From the NCBI GenBank assembly GCA_963575645.1, contig OY754468.1, forward strand, positions 47,627,665 to 47,691,664: a stretch of DNA of 64,000 nt. Direction: 5' to 3'. Positions 44,992 to 61,286 of the stretch are shown piece after piece. Under the pieces are notes generated by a model. That model was not told the origin of the DNA. It ran no database searches and worked only from the letters and a program-made list of their open reading frames with translations. Position numbers and translations under genes: made by a program. The DNA comes from Xanthostigma xanthostigma (taxonomy: Eukaryota; Arthropoda; Insecta; Raphidioptera; Raphidiidae). How positions within the stretch are numbered: the first letter of the stretch is position 1; each line of letters starts with the position of its first letter.

Positions 44992-46049
44992 TCGATGACC
45001 CTTCGATTCAAAACTTCCAATGAAATATGCTTACAGAATAATCGAAATTACATTTATATTATTATTAATATTTACAATCTTTATTGCACAATCTCTAGGA
45101 CACAGTATATAACATATAGTGTACCAAAAAATTTATTTAATCGCACTTAAAATAAACATTCTAAAAAAATAATAATAAATTTACTATTAATTTGGCAAAG
45201 TAATACTAATAAAATTACTAAACTTACACAAAAAAACAAAAATACTGCAATTTATAATATTTTGATACCCATTCACAATTTTCAATAATCAATAAAAAAC
45301 TATTTTTCCTTTTTTTATTTATTATTAGACGTGCTATCACCTGCATAAAATATATTATTTTTTATGTGCTATTATATCTTGGAATTAATAATAATATACA
45401 AAAATATATCGTAAATGGATGTTCATAAATAAATAAACGATTCTTAAAAAAAAACATTTTTTCAAAATTATAACTTATTTGAATACATTCCATTTTTGTT
45501 TCGTTCATTACTGGTTTTGAAAAACTGTCAACGATTCATTATGCAAAGCACAGTATAGCGTCAATATCAGAATTCGTGCGCATTTGACACTGCGCAGCCT
45601 GCTGCTGTTTTTTTTTTGTCGTCATTACTGGTTTGCTCATTTGTTTCAGTAAGGGCTACCATTTCAACGCACTTTAAAATAAATGAAAATTACATAAATA
45701 TTACCAATCGGAACTATAAAAAAATATACTGAACTCAGATATGCGTTGCACTGCATTTAAAAACTTTAAGAAAATATTTAATTGAAAAAAATGCATTCAT
45801 TTATTTCTGAACATTGGTACTTACGTAACCAATTTTAAGCGCAATAACAAAATTTAAAAAAACAATGTCATACAGCAGGGGTCTCCAACAATATGTACTT
45901 ACGGAACGAAAAACGCATGTTCACAACACAATCGATGATCTCAACTTTCTTATTATTATTACTACTAAAAAAATATCCAGGTCAATAAAAAAAGACGGGT
46001 TGCACTCCGGGAGTGCCGGCAGAAGTGAAAACTTGAATATTAACGTCTT
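44992..46049. other. AT-rich DNA, no gene seen
   Basis: Very AT-rich, with no supported gene. It could be a 3' UTR of an unmodelled minus-strand transcript; nothing in the sequence proves this. Confidence 0.35.
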
Positions 46050-46215
46050 ACGAATTTTCGATCAGGTCACGTGTCCTGACGCGAGTTTAACATTTTTTAC
46101 CCATTACAAAAAAAGTGTAAAAAAGTTTTCGTCTTACGAATTTTCGATCAGGTCTTACGAATTTTCGATCTGACGCGAGTTTAACATTTTTTACCCATTA
46201 CAAAAAAAGTCTACA
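46050..46215 (+). repeat. short nested tandem duplication
   Basis: CTTACGAATTTTCGATCAGG occurs at about 46048, 46132 and 46153, and GACGCGAGTTTAACATTTTT with CCCATTACAAAAAAAGT at 46078 and 46172. Confidence 0.85.
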
Positions 46216-47726
46216 ACGCCGCTAAAGAAGTTTTCACTTAAAAAATCAACAGGTTTGCAATAATGCACATTAAAAAATATTAACGTCATGAATATGAAAT
46301 AAGTCGACCGATGCTAAAATTTTCTATATTTTAATCGATAACTGAAAAAAACCCATAGATTTAATATTTCCACCGTCGACTCACTTGTATAATAATGAAA
46401 TCTGCACTTTTACAACAGAGCCGAGGTGGAATTGTTTTTTTAGAAAAACAAAAACGTTACAGATTTCCATAATTTCAAATTCGTACACATGAGATATTTT
46501 AGGGCAAAAAAAAAACAGTTTCAAAAAAGTGAACTAAAATAAAATTTACACGACGTAAAACAATGGCACAGTAACAAAAGAAAAGCGAATTTCAGTGCAT
46601 TGGTATTACTGACGCTAGGATTGTGTAGGTAAGTTGGAAAATTCTTGGAGAGCCCTGTTATATAAATAAAATAACGACAATAAAACACTAAATGTCAGTT
46701 TCACGTTTTTCAAATAACAACAAAACAATTGCGTCCTTTTCAACAATACAATATCACTGTTGTTGTTTTGTTTTACGCGAATCTGATATTTAGAGTGTAC
46801 GATCGATCTTTTTCATATCATTTAAAAAAAATCTTTGTTTATATTCCTTTATGAATCTACCAAAGATAACCGTTTAAAGAAAATAATCTCTGTATACAGT
46901 CCGCAAGTAATCGTATTCGAAATACCTACGATTTGTTAAAATTGTTTAAATAAACACATCTGCTTTCTTCTAAATGATAATAATCATGTAAATTATACAT
47001 TATTACATACTAGAAATTTGATTATTTACATTCTATTGGCAATAAAATATTTATTTAAATTTATCAACAATTTTTTATGGTAATTATTCAAAACAATGAC
47101 GCTACGTTCGTTGCTCTCTTCATTTTGTATATTTTTAAAAAACAAAAGAGATCAACGAACACAGCCATTGCTGCCATTTTTTTATGGACAACAAATAATC
47201 CACAGTTCAAATTCACAGAACTGTTGAATGTTAATTTCTTTTCACTTCTGAACGGTATAAATTTGTTAATGACAAGGGAAAAAAATATATATCATCATCG
47301 TTCTTATGTCCAACAAAATGCATGCTTTTGTTTGTATCGACTAGCAGAGAATAAACATGTTTTTGTTTATCACATTCACAAAGCAATATTTATGTGCCGT
47401 ACAAGAAATAATATTTAACAAAATATTGAGGTCACGTTGTTATTTGCGACAAAGTGGCACCGATGTAGTGCCAAAATAACTAGTAGCCTGCAGTTGTGGA
47501 ATGATTCGCTAGGATATTCGACTCCAATGAAATGACACTAGAACAAAAGAAGGAAATCATTTTTACTCACATAGCTCCTAGGAAAAAGCGTGCACGCTGC
47601 GCCTAAAGTAGTTGTCACTTGAAAAAATGTCTGTAATCGGCAACTTGTCGCTATTCACAAGCAGAGCGATTCGCTAAACATGTTTTCGGTTCCCGATTAG
47701 GTCTGCTTCAAGCTTATCCGGCTATC
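46216..47726. other. AT-rich DNA, no gene seen
   Basis: The largest ORF (47077-47418, 113 codons) has no recognisable domain and AT-driven composition. No RNA gene seen. Confidence 0.4.
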
Positions 47727-48278
47727 GTGTAAACCAGTGATTCCCAAAGTGGTCTATATCGACCCCCAGGGGTCGACGACAACTTGCAAGGGGTCCACGT
47801 CAGCGGGAAAAGACATTGGGGGTCCATGAAATGAAAATGGGGGTCAACGATAGTGAATCTCCTAATAAAAAAGAAACACACTGGACATCGTTAACCGAAG
47901 AGATTTAAGATTAAATCTAACTAAATTGATGCCAAATGTTGAAAATTTATTATTAAAGCATCAGGTTCATCCCTCACACTAAAAGCATTTATTTTTTGCT
48001 TAGTTATTTTATGTAACAGAAATTAAATTTTAATTTGATTCGTTTAATTTGAATCTAATTAATAAATGTATAAAACTAAACATTTCACACTACATTTCAC
48101 TACCGTTATAAATTTAAATCGTTCAAAGTGAGTAGCACTATACCGGTTGTCAAAAACACATTTGAAATTAATGAATTTGCAAAAAATCAATATCAGATAA
48201 GCAGGGGGTCTACCCAAAACCGAAAAACATGACAAGTGGTCTACGAGACAAAAAAGTTTGGGGACCTCTGGTGTAAAC
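47727..48278. mobile_element. hAT-like element with perfect 8-bp duplication
   Basis: 47735-48270 starts CAGTGATTCCCAAAGTGGTC and ends AAGTTTGGGGACCTCTG. GTGTAAAC flanks it on both sides (47727-47734 and 48271-48278). Repeated GGGGGTC motifs lie near both ends. 536 bp, no transposase. Confidence 0.92.
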
Positions 48279-48894
48279 AATGTCGTATACAAGACTGTTG
48301 GGAAAGTGTACAAGAGATTTCATACTTGACCGGCAAATATCAGAGTCGGGTAAACGACGCCCGGCTGTCGAGCTCTTGCTCCACTGCGAGGGCCGACCGT
48401 TGGTGTTGGCAAAACAAACTGCAGATATTTTGTAACAGTTAATTTTGACGGCTTTTATTCAATTAAAATTTCTTATGACATCGCAACACATTCTTTCTCT
48501 GTTAGCCGTACGACAATTTATGTCTGCATTCGACCGTGGCTTTTTTTTTCTTATGTACGCAGAAAAAAGTTACAAAGCTATCGTTCGGTATTGGCTATAT
48601 CGATTATTTTACTAATTATACTCTAATTTAATATGACTTTACACGTCCTGTCAGAAGGACCAAAAAAATACACTCTGCAAAAAATGTAATGCATTGCCTG
48701 AGTTTTTCCTTTTAAGTACTCAACGAAGCGATAATTTTTTTGCGGAATATATTTAAAAAAATATATATATATATTTGGTAAGATTAACCCTTAAACTCTC
48801 GCCTAACTGCGCTTGCGCATAAACAAGTAAGAGTCAGCGCTGACAGTCGACAGATCTAGTAACGACATTCAAATGTTTCACACTTCTGCCAATT
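48279..48894. other. AT-rich DNA, no gene seen
   Basis: No element boundary or coding feature recognised. Confidence 0.35.
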
Positions 48895-48999
48895 TTACAG
48901 AATAGAACAGTTGAACGTCGCCATTTCTATAAAATACATTTTAGATCCCTCTTCTATCACTTTATTAATATGTTCGTGTAACGCACCGTAATTGTTTCC
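48895..48999 (-). CDS. putative terminal coding exon, CaaX-like C-terminus
   Basis: On the minus strand a good acceptor (TATTTTTCAG) is followed by 34 codons and a stop. The peptide begins GNNYGALHEHINKVIEEG and ends in FNCSIL. It has non-repetitive, coding-like composition, unlike the surrounding AT-rich DNA. The last four residues fit a prenylation box (C-a-a-X with Leu, the geranylgeranyl type). I found no upstream exon that joins it before the Su(dx)-like gene, so it is either the last exon of a gene whose other exons lie elsewhere, a decayed gene, or chance. Family not recognised. Confidence 0.3.
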   Translation of the reverse strand, partial: GNNYGALHEHINKVIEEGSKMYFIEMATFNCSIL

Positions 49000-49108
49000 C
49001 TGAAAAATATAAAAAAAATATTGATTTTCAATTGGCAAAAATTAAAATCGGATTATAGTTTGTTTTCAAATAAATAATTTTATTTATTTGAAGAGTTTTA
49101 TTCAGACC

Positions 49109-49673
49109 GTAGATATATATATTTAATAGATTGCGGATACACTAGCGCCTCCTGTACCTTTTTAGAAGCCATTTTGTACGTGGAAAACGCCGTAAAAAGC
49201 GCGCGAGATTCAAAAATATTAATTATTTTATGATATGATTTTATTGAGAAAAACAACAAAACTCACAGTAAACAGTGATATTTCGCTCCAAAACCTATTT
49301 TTATATTGAAACGTTTAAAAAATTACAAAACTGAACAAATTTAATATTAAAGCTTAGAACATTTTACATTGTGAAATTGGCATCAATGCTTGTCAACTTT
49401 GATGCCAAATTGACAATGTAAAATGTTCTAAGCTTTTAAATTATATTATTTATGCTCAATTTTGTAATTTTTGAAACGTTTCAGTATAAAAATAGGTTTT
49501 GGAGCGAAATATCACTGTTTACTGTGAGTTTTGTCGTTTTTCTCAATAAAATCATATTATAAAATAATTAATATTTTTGAATCTCGCGCGCTTTTTACGA
49601 TGTTTTCCACGTACAAAATGGCTTCTAAAAGGTGCAGGAGGCGCTAGTGTATCCGCAATCTATTAAATATATA
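49109..49673. mobile_element. long palindromic element, copy 2
   Basis: Sister of 6195-6777. Arms start AATAGATTGCGGATACACTA and end TAGTGTATCCGCAATCTATT. The arms are more regular than in copy 1. TATATATA flanks on both sides suggest TA targeting. Confidence 0.88.
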
Positions 49674-50358
49674 TATCAATGATCATTATATACAAAATAA
49701 ACAATTGAATTAACAAGAAAAATAATAGACTACACAAGTCAGATAAACAAATAAAATCACAAGATAAACAATGGACTGGGCAAGATAAACTGAATCCATA
49801 GTTAAACAACAAATGAATTCATAACAACCAACATTTAAAAACAAAAATTCAAACAAACAAAAGAATTTACTTTGAGAGTTATAAGGGTTAACTTTACTTC
49901 TATGTCAGAGACGAACCTCTCAATGTACACTTCGAAAAAAAAAGTACAACTTAAGGGATATTTAATTTCAAATATGCTTTTTGTCAACTATTTTATATTA
50001 GGTACTTTTTTACTTACTTTAATGTCTAATCAAATGTTTTAATAGTATTGTGGAGATTAAAAATTATACTTCGCTTAAAAAAAAAGCCAACAACACATTG
50101 GGCATTTGTTTAATAATAAAAATTAACGAGTAGCTAAGTCAGAAAACAAACTATAAAACTCCAATCAAGAACAAAGATTATATTTTGTACAAGAATATTG
50201 TCATTGTTAAATAATCAATAACAAACTATTTTCATTACTTGAATCGCTACAATAGTTTATGAAACGAGATGATTTTTTTTTATTTTTGAAATATTTTGTG
50301 GTACTATATCCCGACCACAGGAGACTGCCAGAATCAACATTCATTCTTCAGCAGGTAT
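49674..50358. other. AT-rich DNA, no gene seen
   Basis: No element boundary or coding feature recognised. A TAAACAA-rich stretch is seen at 49690-49860. Confidence 0.4.
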
Positions 50359-51005
50359 ACAATATTTAGGGTTACCAGATGGTCTGAATGAAAAAACGGG
50401 ACATTTTACAGCCAACACCCCCCCCCCCCCCTATTGATAATTGAAGAATGAAAAAATATTTTTGAAATTTCTGAAATCTAAAAAAATTTGTTGTAAAAAA
50501 ATTATTTTTTTTTATTCCTATTTATCAGTTCCCAATTTTTACACTTCTATCTCAGTACCGAGCAACTGTCAGGAACGAAAAATCCTCCGACCCTAATAAT
50601 AACTTTAAAAAACCCTTCTTCAGACAAAAATTGATGAAACATCTGAAGTGTGCTGTGTGTATCAATCCACAATCGATATCTATCGAAATCGTGTAATTTA
50701 ATATGAGACGAACACGATTTTGAATAATTTGAGGATAGAAATATAGTGAAAAAAGAGACTTAATTATAGTGGTCAGTATGTTTATTTGTTCATAACACAT
50801 CAATCATGAATATATACATGTGTAAAATATACTTCGAGACACAAATTTCAGTCGGGTCTATTAACAATATTTTTTCGAGTCACTGATTTTTTGCAAAACC
50901 GGGACATTTGCATAGATTTTGAAAAAATTCCGGGACACCGGGACAGGAGGGCGAAAACGGGACATGTCCCGGAAAACCGGGACGTCTGGTAACCCTAACA
51001 AGATT
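50359..51005. mobile_element. hAT-like element, TAGGGTTACCAGA termini
   Basis: 50367-50997 starts TAGGGTTACCAGATGGTC and ends GACGTCTGGTAACCCTA. Flanks ACAATATT and ACAAGATT differ at one base, an 8-bp duplication. Subterminal GGGACA/TGTCCC motifs and a 13-C run near 50418. The minus ORF 50552-50803 may be transposase residue but shows no motif I can name. Confidence 0.85.
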
Positions 51006-51234
51006 CAATGTCAATATTTTCACGAGTTTTGAAATACTACTCAAAATCTGTTGCTGGCTTCGGCTTATTAGCATTTAAAATAATAAATCCAGTTTTAAAA
51101 AATCTTTAAAAAACAAATGATCATCCGTTAACTTCCGTCATGTCTCACCGAGTTATCTTGAAATGTTCACTGATAATTGAAGTGGGGCGATATTAAGTTA
51201 CGATAAGTACTTACATTTTACAGCCTTTGTCCGT

Positions 51235-57126
<5,892 letters not shown>

Positions 57127-57934
57127 GGTTAAATGGAATTTATTTTCTTGTGATGATCATTTCACTGTGATAACAGATTCCTGTCAAAGAATTAAAAAAA
57201 TGAAACAAAAATATAGCAAAATCTATAGATAAAGAGATTATTTCTTCTTATCACTAAACAATAGTGATAACAGTAAAATGATGCAGTTATGAATATAAAG
57301 ATATGTCATGTATGAAGAATTACAAATTGCAACATAAAATTTTGACACATTAAAAACAAAATAACTTTACATGGAATTTACAGTATGACAACAATATTTC
57401 TAGTGCACATGCTTAAATATTATTAAGGCTTACCTTGCCGAAAATCATATTAAAATATAAATGTTGGAAAAAATGCCAAATAACAATTGTAAAAATTAAT
57501 TATAAAGTTCCAACTTATCAAAAAAATGAACTTGGATTGCTAATGAGACTTGTTTCTTCCTAAATTGACAACTAATTTACAATGGTAGCAGTCACGTGCT
57601 TCTTATTTAAATTAAAATAAGCAATGGTTTAAAATAGAATAATTATTTGTAGACTTGTTTATACTTAATTTCTCTTGCAAAAAATCACTGAAAAATTAGA
57701 GCAAAAATTTTGACGAGTTTGGTAGTCATCCATAAAAATTAATTTTCATAACAGTTGTTGGTAAGACTGCAGTAGGGTGCCTAATTGTTAACCTAAATTG
57801 TACGATGTAAAACATTTTTGTTTCTACATCGTGGGTCTGGTTAGTGGTTGTGTTAAATTATAAAATCTATTAAATTCTCATTGACAGTTCATCAGTGATT
57901 TTTTCTAGTGTAAATTGTATTTAAAATTTAAAAG
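57127..57934. promoter_or_regulatory. shared upstream region of Su(dx) and NOB1
   Basis: 808 bp between divergent start codons; AT-rich, no ORF. It should include both promoters and 5' UTRs. No core motif called. Confidence 0.4.
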
Positions 57935-59547
57935 ATGTCTTCAAAAATCGAACATCTTATTGTTGACACAAGTGCATTTATTAAAGAGGCACCCCTCCAA
58001 GTATGTATTTTCATATTTAACACATAAAAGGGTTGCAGTATGAACATAACTTGCATTAAAATATCAATTACTTCAAACGAAGCAGCTGTTTTACTTGAAA
58101 CCTGATATTAATTTTTCTGTCTCTTATTCAGGACATTGGCATAAATATTGTCACTGCACAAGAGGTAGTTGATGAAATAAAAAATAAACGTCAGCTGAGA
58201 AGACTCGTTGCGCTGCCGTATGATTTACAAATTCGAGAAGTTTTCCCGGAAAATATAAAATTCGTAAGCGATTTCTCTAAAAAGACTGGCGATTATAGGA
58301 GTTTGTCCGCTACAGACATAAAAGTCATAGCACTGACATACCAAATAGAAAAAGAAATCAACGGAACCGAACACCTCAACGCAGAACCAAAAGGGCCACC
58401 AAAAGTAAATCTACTTAACGGCAAAACGAAAGGTGAATTCGAACACCTCAGTGGGTTTTATATTCCTAAAAAAACAAGTAAAACTAACGTAGAAACAAGT
58501 GATAATGAACAAACTGACGAAGAACTAAATCAGAAACTGTCTGATTTGAACTGCGATCCGCTCGAACACAAGTCAGACAGTGAAGAATTCCAAAGTTGTA
58601 ATGAAATCTTCAGTGAAGACAACGAAAAAAACAGCGATAACGAAAGCGGCTTCGAAAATTGCAAAACGATAAATAATGAAAACAAAAACAAAGAACATTC
58701 TGGGAATGATTCCGAATCGGAAGATAGCGACGAGGATAAAATCACAAACGATTATTTTGACGCTGAAAATAATGACGTAAATATTTTAATTCCGGTTAAA
58801 TCAAACTGCGAAGATAATTCGTGTTCCGATTATGAATCGGACGATGAAGATAGCGATAGTGGCTGGATAACACCGGGCAACGTACAAAAAGTCAAAAAAG
58901 AAATACAGTCCGAATTAATCGAAGAAAGGGATGTTAATGTTGCTTGCTTGACGACCGATTTTGCAATGCAAAATGTTTTAAAACAGATCGGTCTTAGTGT
59001 ATCGGCTTTGGATGGAAAAGTAATAAAACAGTTGAGAACGTTTATATTCCGCTGTTATTCTTGCTTTAAAACAACGAGTGTGATGACCAAGGTGTTCTGT
59101 CCGAATTGCGGGAACAAAACGCTGAAGAAAGTAGCCGTTTCGTTGGATGAAAACGGCAAACAAATTATACATATCAATACTAGAAGACCGCTGACTGCGC
59201 GCGGTAAAAAGTTCAGTCTTCCGACGCCGAAAGGTGGTAAACACGCCAATAATCCGATACTGTTTGAAGATCAACCTGTGCCACAGCAAAAACCGACTAA
59301 ATCGGCTAGAATGAAACTCAATCCATTGGATCCTGATTACATTGCCGGTACTTAACTTTTTAATATTCTTTTGAAACTTGAAACGCTAATCGACTGAAAT
59401 TATTTTAAATATTTTGTTACAGGATATTCCCCTTTCGTCATGAGGGATGTTAATTCAAAATCTGCCGTCCTTGGGATCAGACCCGGTTCAGAAGTCAAAC
59501 ATTGGATGAGGAAAAATCCAAATGAAGCGCGAAGAAAACGAAAATAA
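57935..59547 (+). CDS. NOB1: RNA-binding protein NOB1, 40S subunit maturation endonuclease
   Basis: Three exons: 57935-58000, 58132-59347, 59423-59547; GT-AG, phases 0 and 1; 468 residues (human 412; the difference is a longer acidic linker). The PIN nuclease domain spans about 1-100, with the first acidic site in HLIVDTSAF (Asp11), then AQEVVDEIKNK and SKKTGDYRSLSATDIKVIAL. A long Asp/Glu/Ser/Asn-rich linker (about 140-265) follows, then GWITPGN and CLTTDFAMQNVL. The zinc ribbon has cysteines at 330, 333, 345 and 348 (RCYSCFK ... FCPNCGNKTLKKV). The C-terminus has RKFSLPTPKGGK-like (KKFSLPTPKGGKHA) and DPDYIAGYSPF, and a basic tail. Known role: cleaves 20S pre-rRNA at site D in late cytoplasmic pre-40S particles. 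Poly(A) signal AATAAA at 59698-59703. Divergent from Su(dx), followed by RBM18. Confidence 0.95.
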
Positions 59548-59697
59548 TTTTGTTTTAATGTAAATTTCTATTTGTTCAAGCCTATTTTGGAAATGCTTTC
59601 GACTAAATTTTAAGTCCTGTGCATGAATGTTGATTTTGGAAATACGAACATATATAACTTAAAATTTATTTAGGTGTTACCAAAACTGTGGATCTTT

Positions 59698-59703
59698 AAT
59701 AAA
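59698..59703 (+). terminator. NOB1 poly(A) signal
   Basis: AATAAA 151 bp after the NOB1 stop codon, just before a Helitron-like element begins. Confidence 0.7.
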
Positions 59704-59984
59704 GTTTTGTAAAATTGTTTACGTTTTTTTTTAAATCTATGCTAATATATAAAACTGAAGAGTTTGTTTGAACGCGCTAATCTCAGGAACTACTTTTTCA
59801 AATTGAAAAATTTTTTTTTTGTTGGATAGCCCATTCGAGGAAGGCTATATAAAACCAGGCTACGAGCATTAGGAGCACACGACTATCAATACCAGGGGTA
59901 TACCCGTGGGTTCGAGCCCTACGTTGGGCGAATATATTTTTATTTTTTTATTTTCTACATTGCTTTCTTCTAAGGCTTACATTT

Positions 59985-60743
59985 AAATTTATGGTAATTA
60001 TACACTTTCACGGTCACCTGGTTTTTTGGCTCTAGAAAATCTAAAAATAGATGGATTTCAATTATCTCGGTCTCAAAAAATTCCATTTTACGGCGGATTT
60101 ATGAAAAAAATTAGTTCACCCCGGAATTACAATTCGCATACCTGTTTATCGTTCACCCCGGAATTGTTTTTTTAAAAACTCCACATTTGCCCCTTCCCGT
60201 TTCACTGCGAGACAATTCGCATACCCCTTTATCGTTCACCCCGGAATTACAATTCGCATACCCCTTTATCGTTCACTCCGGAATTACAATTCGCATACCT
60301 GTTTATCGTTCACCCCGGAATTGTTTTTTTAAAAACTCCACATTTGCCCCTTCCCGTTTCACTGCGAGACAATTCGCATACCCCTTTATCGTTCACCCCG
60401 GAATTACAATTCGCATACCCCTTTATCGTTCACTCCGGAATTACAATTCGCATACCCGTTTATCGTTCACCCCGAAATTACAATTCGCATACCCGTTTAT
60501 CGTTCACCCCGGAATTGACGTCAGAAACAGTTATAAAGAATTATATGTAGAAAGTCAATTTTTTTTGCATTTAAAGTCATGAAACTGTGAGAAATATTGA
60601 TTTTTTCAATTTTCGTATTTTTTTCCATAAATCCGCCATAAAAACGAAGATTTAAAAAAAAATTCATCGAAATCGGATGATTTTTCGATTTTCTAGAGCC
60701 AAAAAACCAGGTGACCGTGAAAGTGTATAATTACCAAATTTAT
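59985..60743. mobile_element. hAT-like TIR element with internal minisatellite, copy 1
   Basis: 59993-60735 has 49-bp perfect inverted ends beginning GGTAATTATACACTTTCACG and continuing GTCACCTGGTTTTTTGGCTC. AAATTTAT is duplicated on both sides (59985-59992, 60736-60743). Inside, 60110-60515 is a minisatellite (units GTTCACCCCGGAATTACAAT plus TCGCATACCCCTTTATC, 37 bp), with a larger 157-bp period marked by CTCCACATTTGCCCCTTCCC at 60179 and 60336. Confidence 0.93.
60187..60515 (-). repeat. minisatellite array inside copy 1
   Basis: 37-bp unit (in inverse AATTCCGGGGTGAACGATAA then AGGGGTATGCGAATTGT) and a 46-bp spacer block (CTCGCAGTGAAACGGGAAGG ... TTTTTAAAAA), grouped as three units plus spacer (157 bp). 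Variant bases distinguish AAAGGGG from AAACGGG units. Confidence 0.93.
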
Positions 60744-60949
60744 TTTAATTTCATTTAATTAATTAAAAAAAAATTATTAGTTAAAAAAAGTATAAATACT
60801 GCTTTTTATCGACATCATGAAATTTGAACACAACATTCATCTCGGTAAACTAAGATGAATGTGTGTACTCATGTTCTCTTCCCCATTTGTTCTTTTACAC
60901 CAGAGAACATACACTTTTACACCCGGGTGAAACCGGGCGGGACCGCTAG

Positions 60950-61286
60950 TTATAAATAGACAGCGCTACATGATTGGAACTAAAAGATTTAGTAAAATCC
61001 CATCTGACGTCGTTAATATTAACTAAAATTAGCTGTCATTATCTACCATAGACTTATTTATTATTGATAATTTATTTTGAAAATAGCACAAGATTTTTCT
61101 ATAAAATTTATGAACTTTAATTATCTACACAAATGAAATGTTCAAAATTTAAAAATCAGCGTTTTATATAGTAAATTTCGTTAATATCTAAGCATTAAAT
61201 AGTGTCTTTAAAACTGCATAACATACTCCTTGTGAAAATTAGGTGTGTGAAAATCGAAATTTTGATATGAAAAAACATTTCTAGAA
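60950..61286. other. RBM18 upstream region
   Basis: Unannotated AT-rich DNA between a Helitron-like element and the proposed first RBM18 codon. The promoter and 5' UTR should be here; no core element recognised. Confidence 0.4.

Larger units (their letters stand above)
59736..60949 (+). mobile_element. Helitron-like element containing a nested hAT-like element
   Basis: Starts A|TCTATGCTAATATATAAA with the conserved phrase CTGAAGAGTTTGTTTGAACG and CGCTAATCTCAGGAACTACT, familiar from insect Helitrons, and continues GGATAGCCCATTCGAGGAAG. It ends GGGCGGGACCGCTAG|T with CACCCGGGTG just upstream. The hAT-like element 59993-60735 lies inside it. Confidence 0.8.

Noticed and set aside
45865-46173. 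102-codon ORF
   Set aside because: Runs into a local tandem duplication and has no recognisable protein features.
47077-47418. 113-codon ORF
   Set aside because: AT-driven composition, no domain, no splice or promoter context.
50552-50803. Possible transposase ORF in the 50367-50997 element
   Set aside because: Too short and without a recognisable hAT motif.
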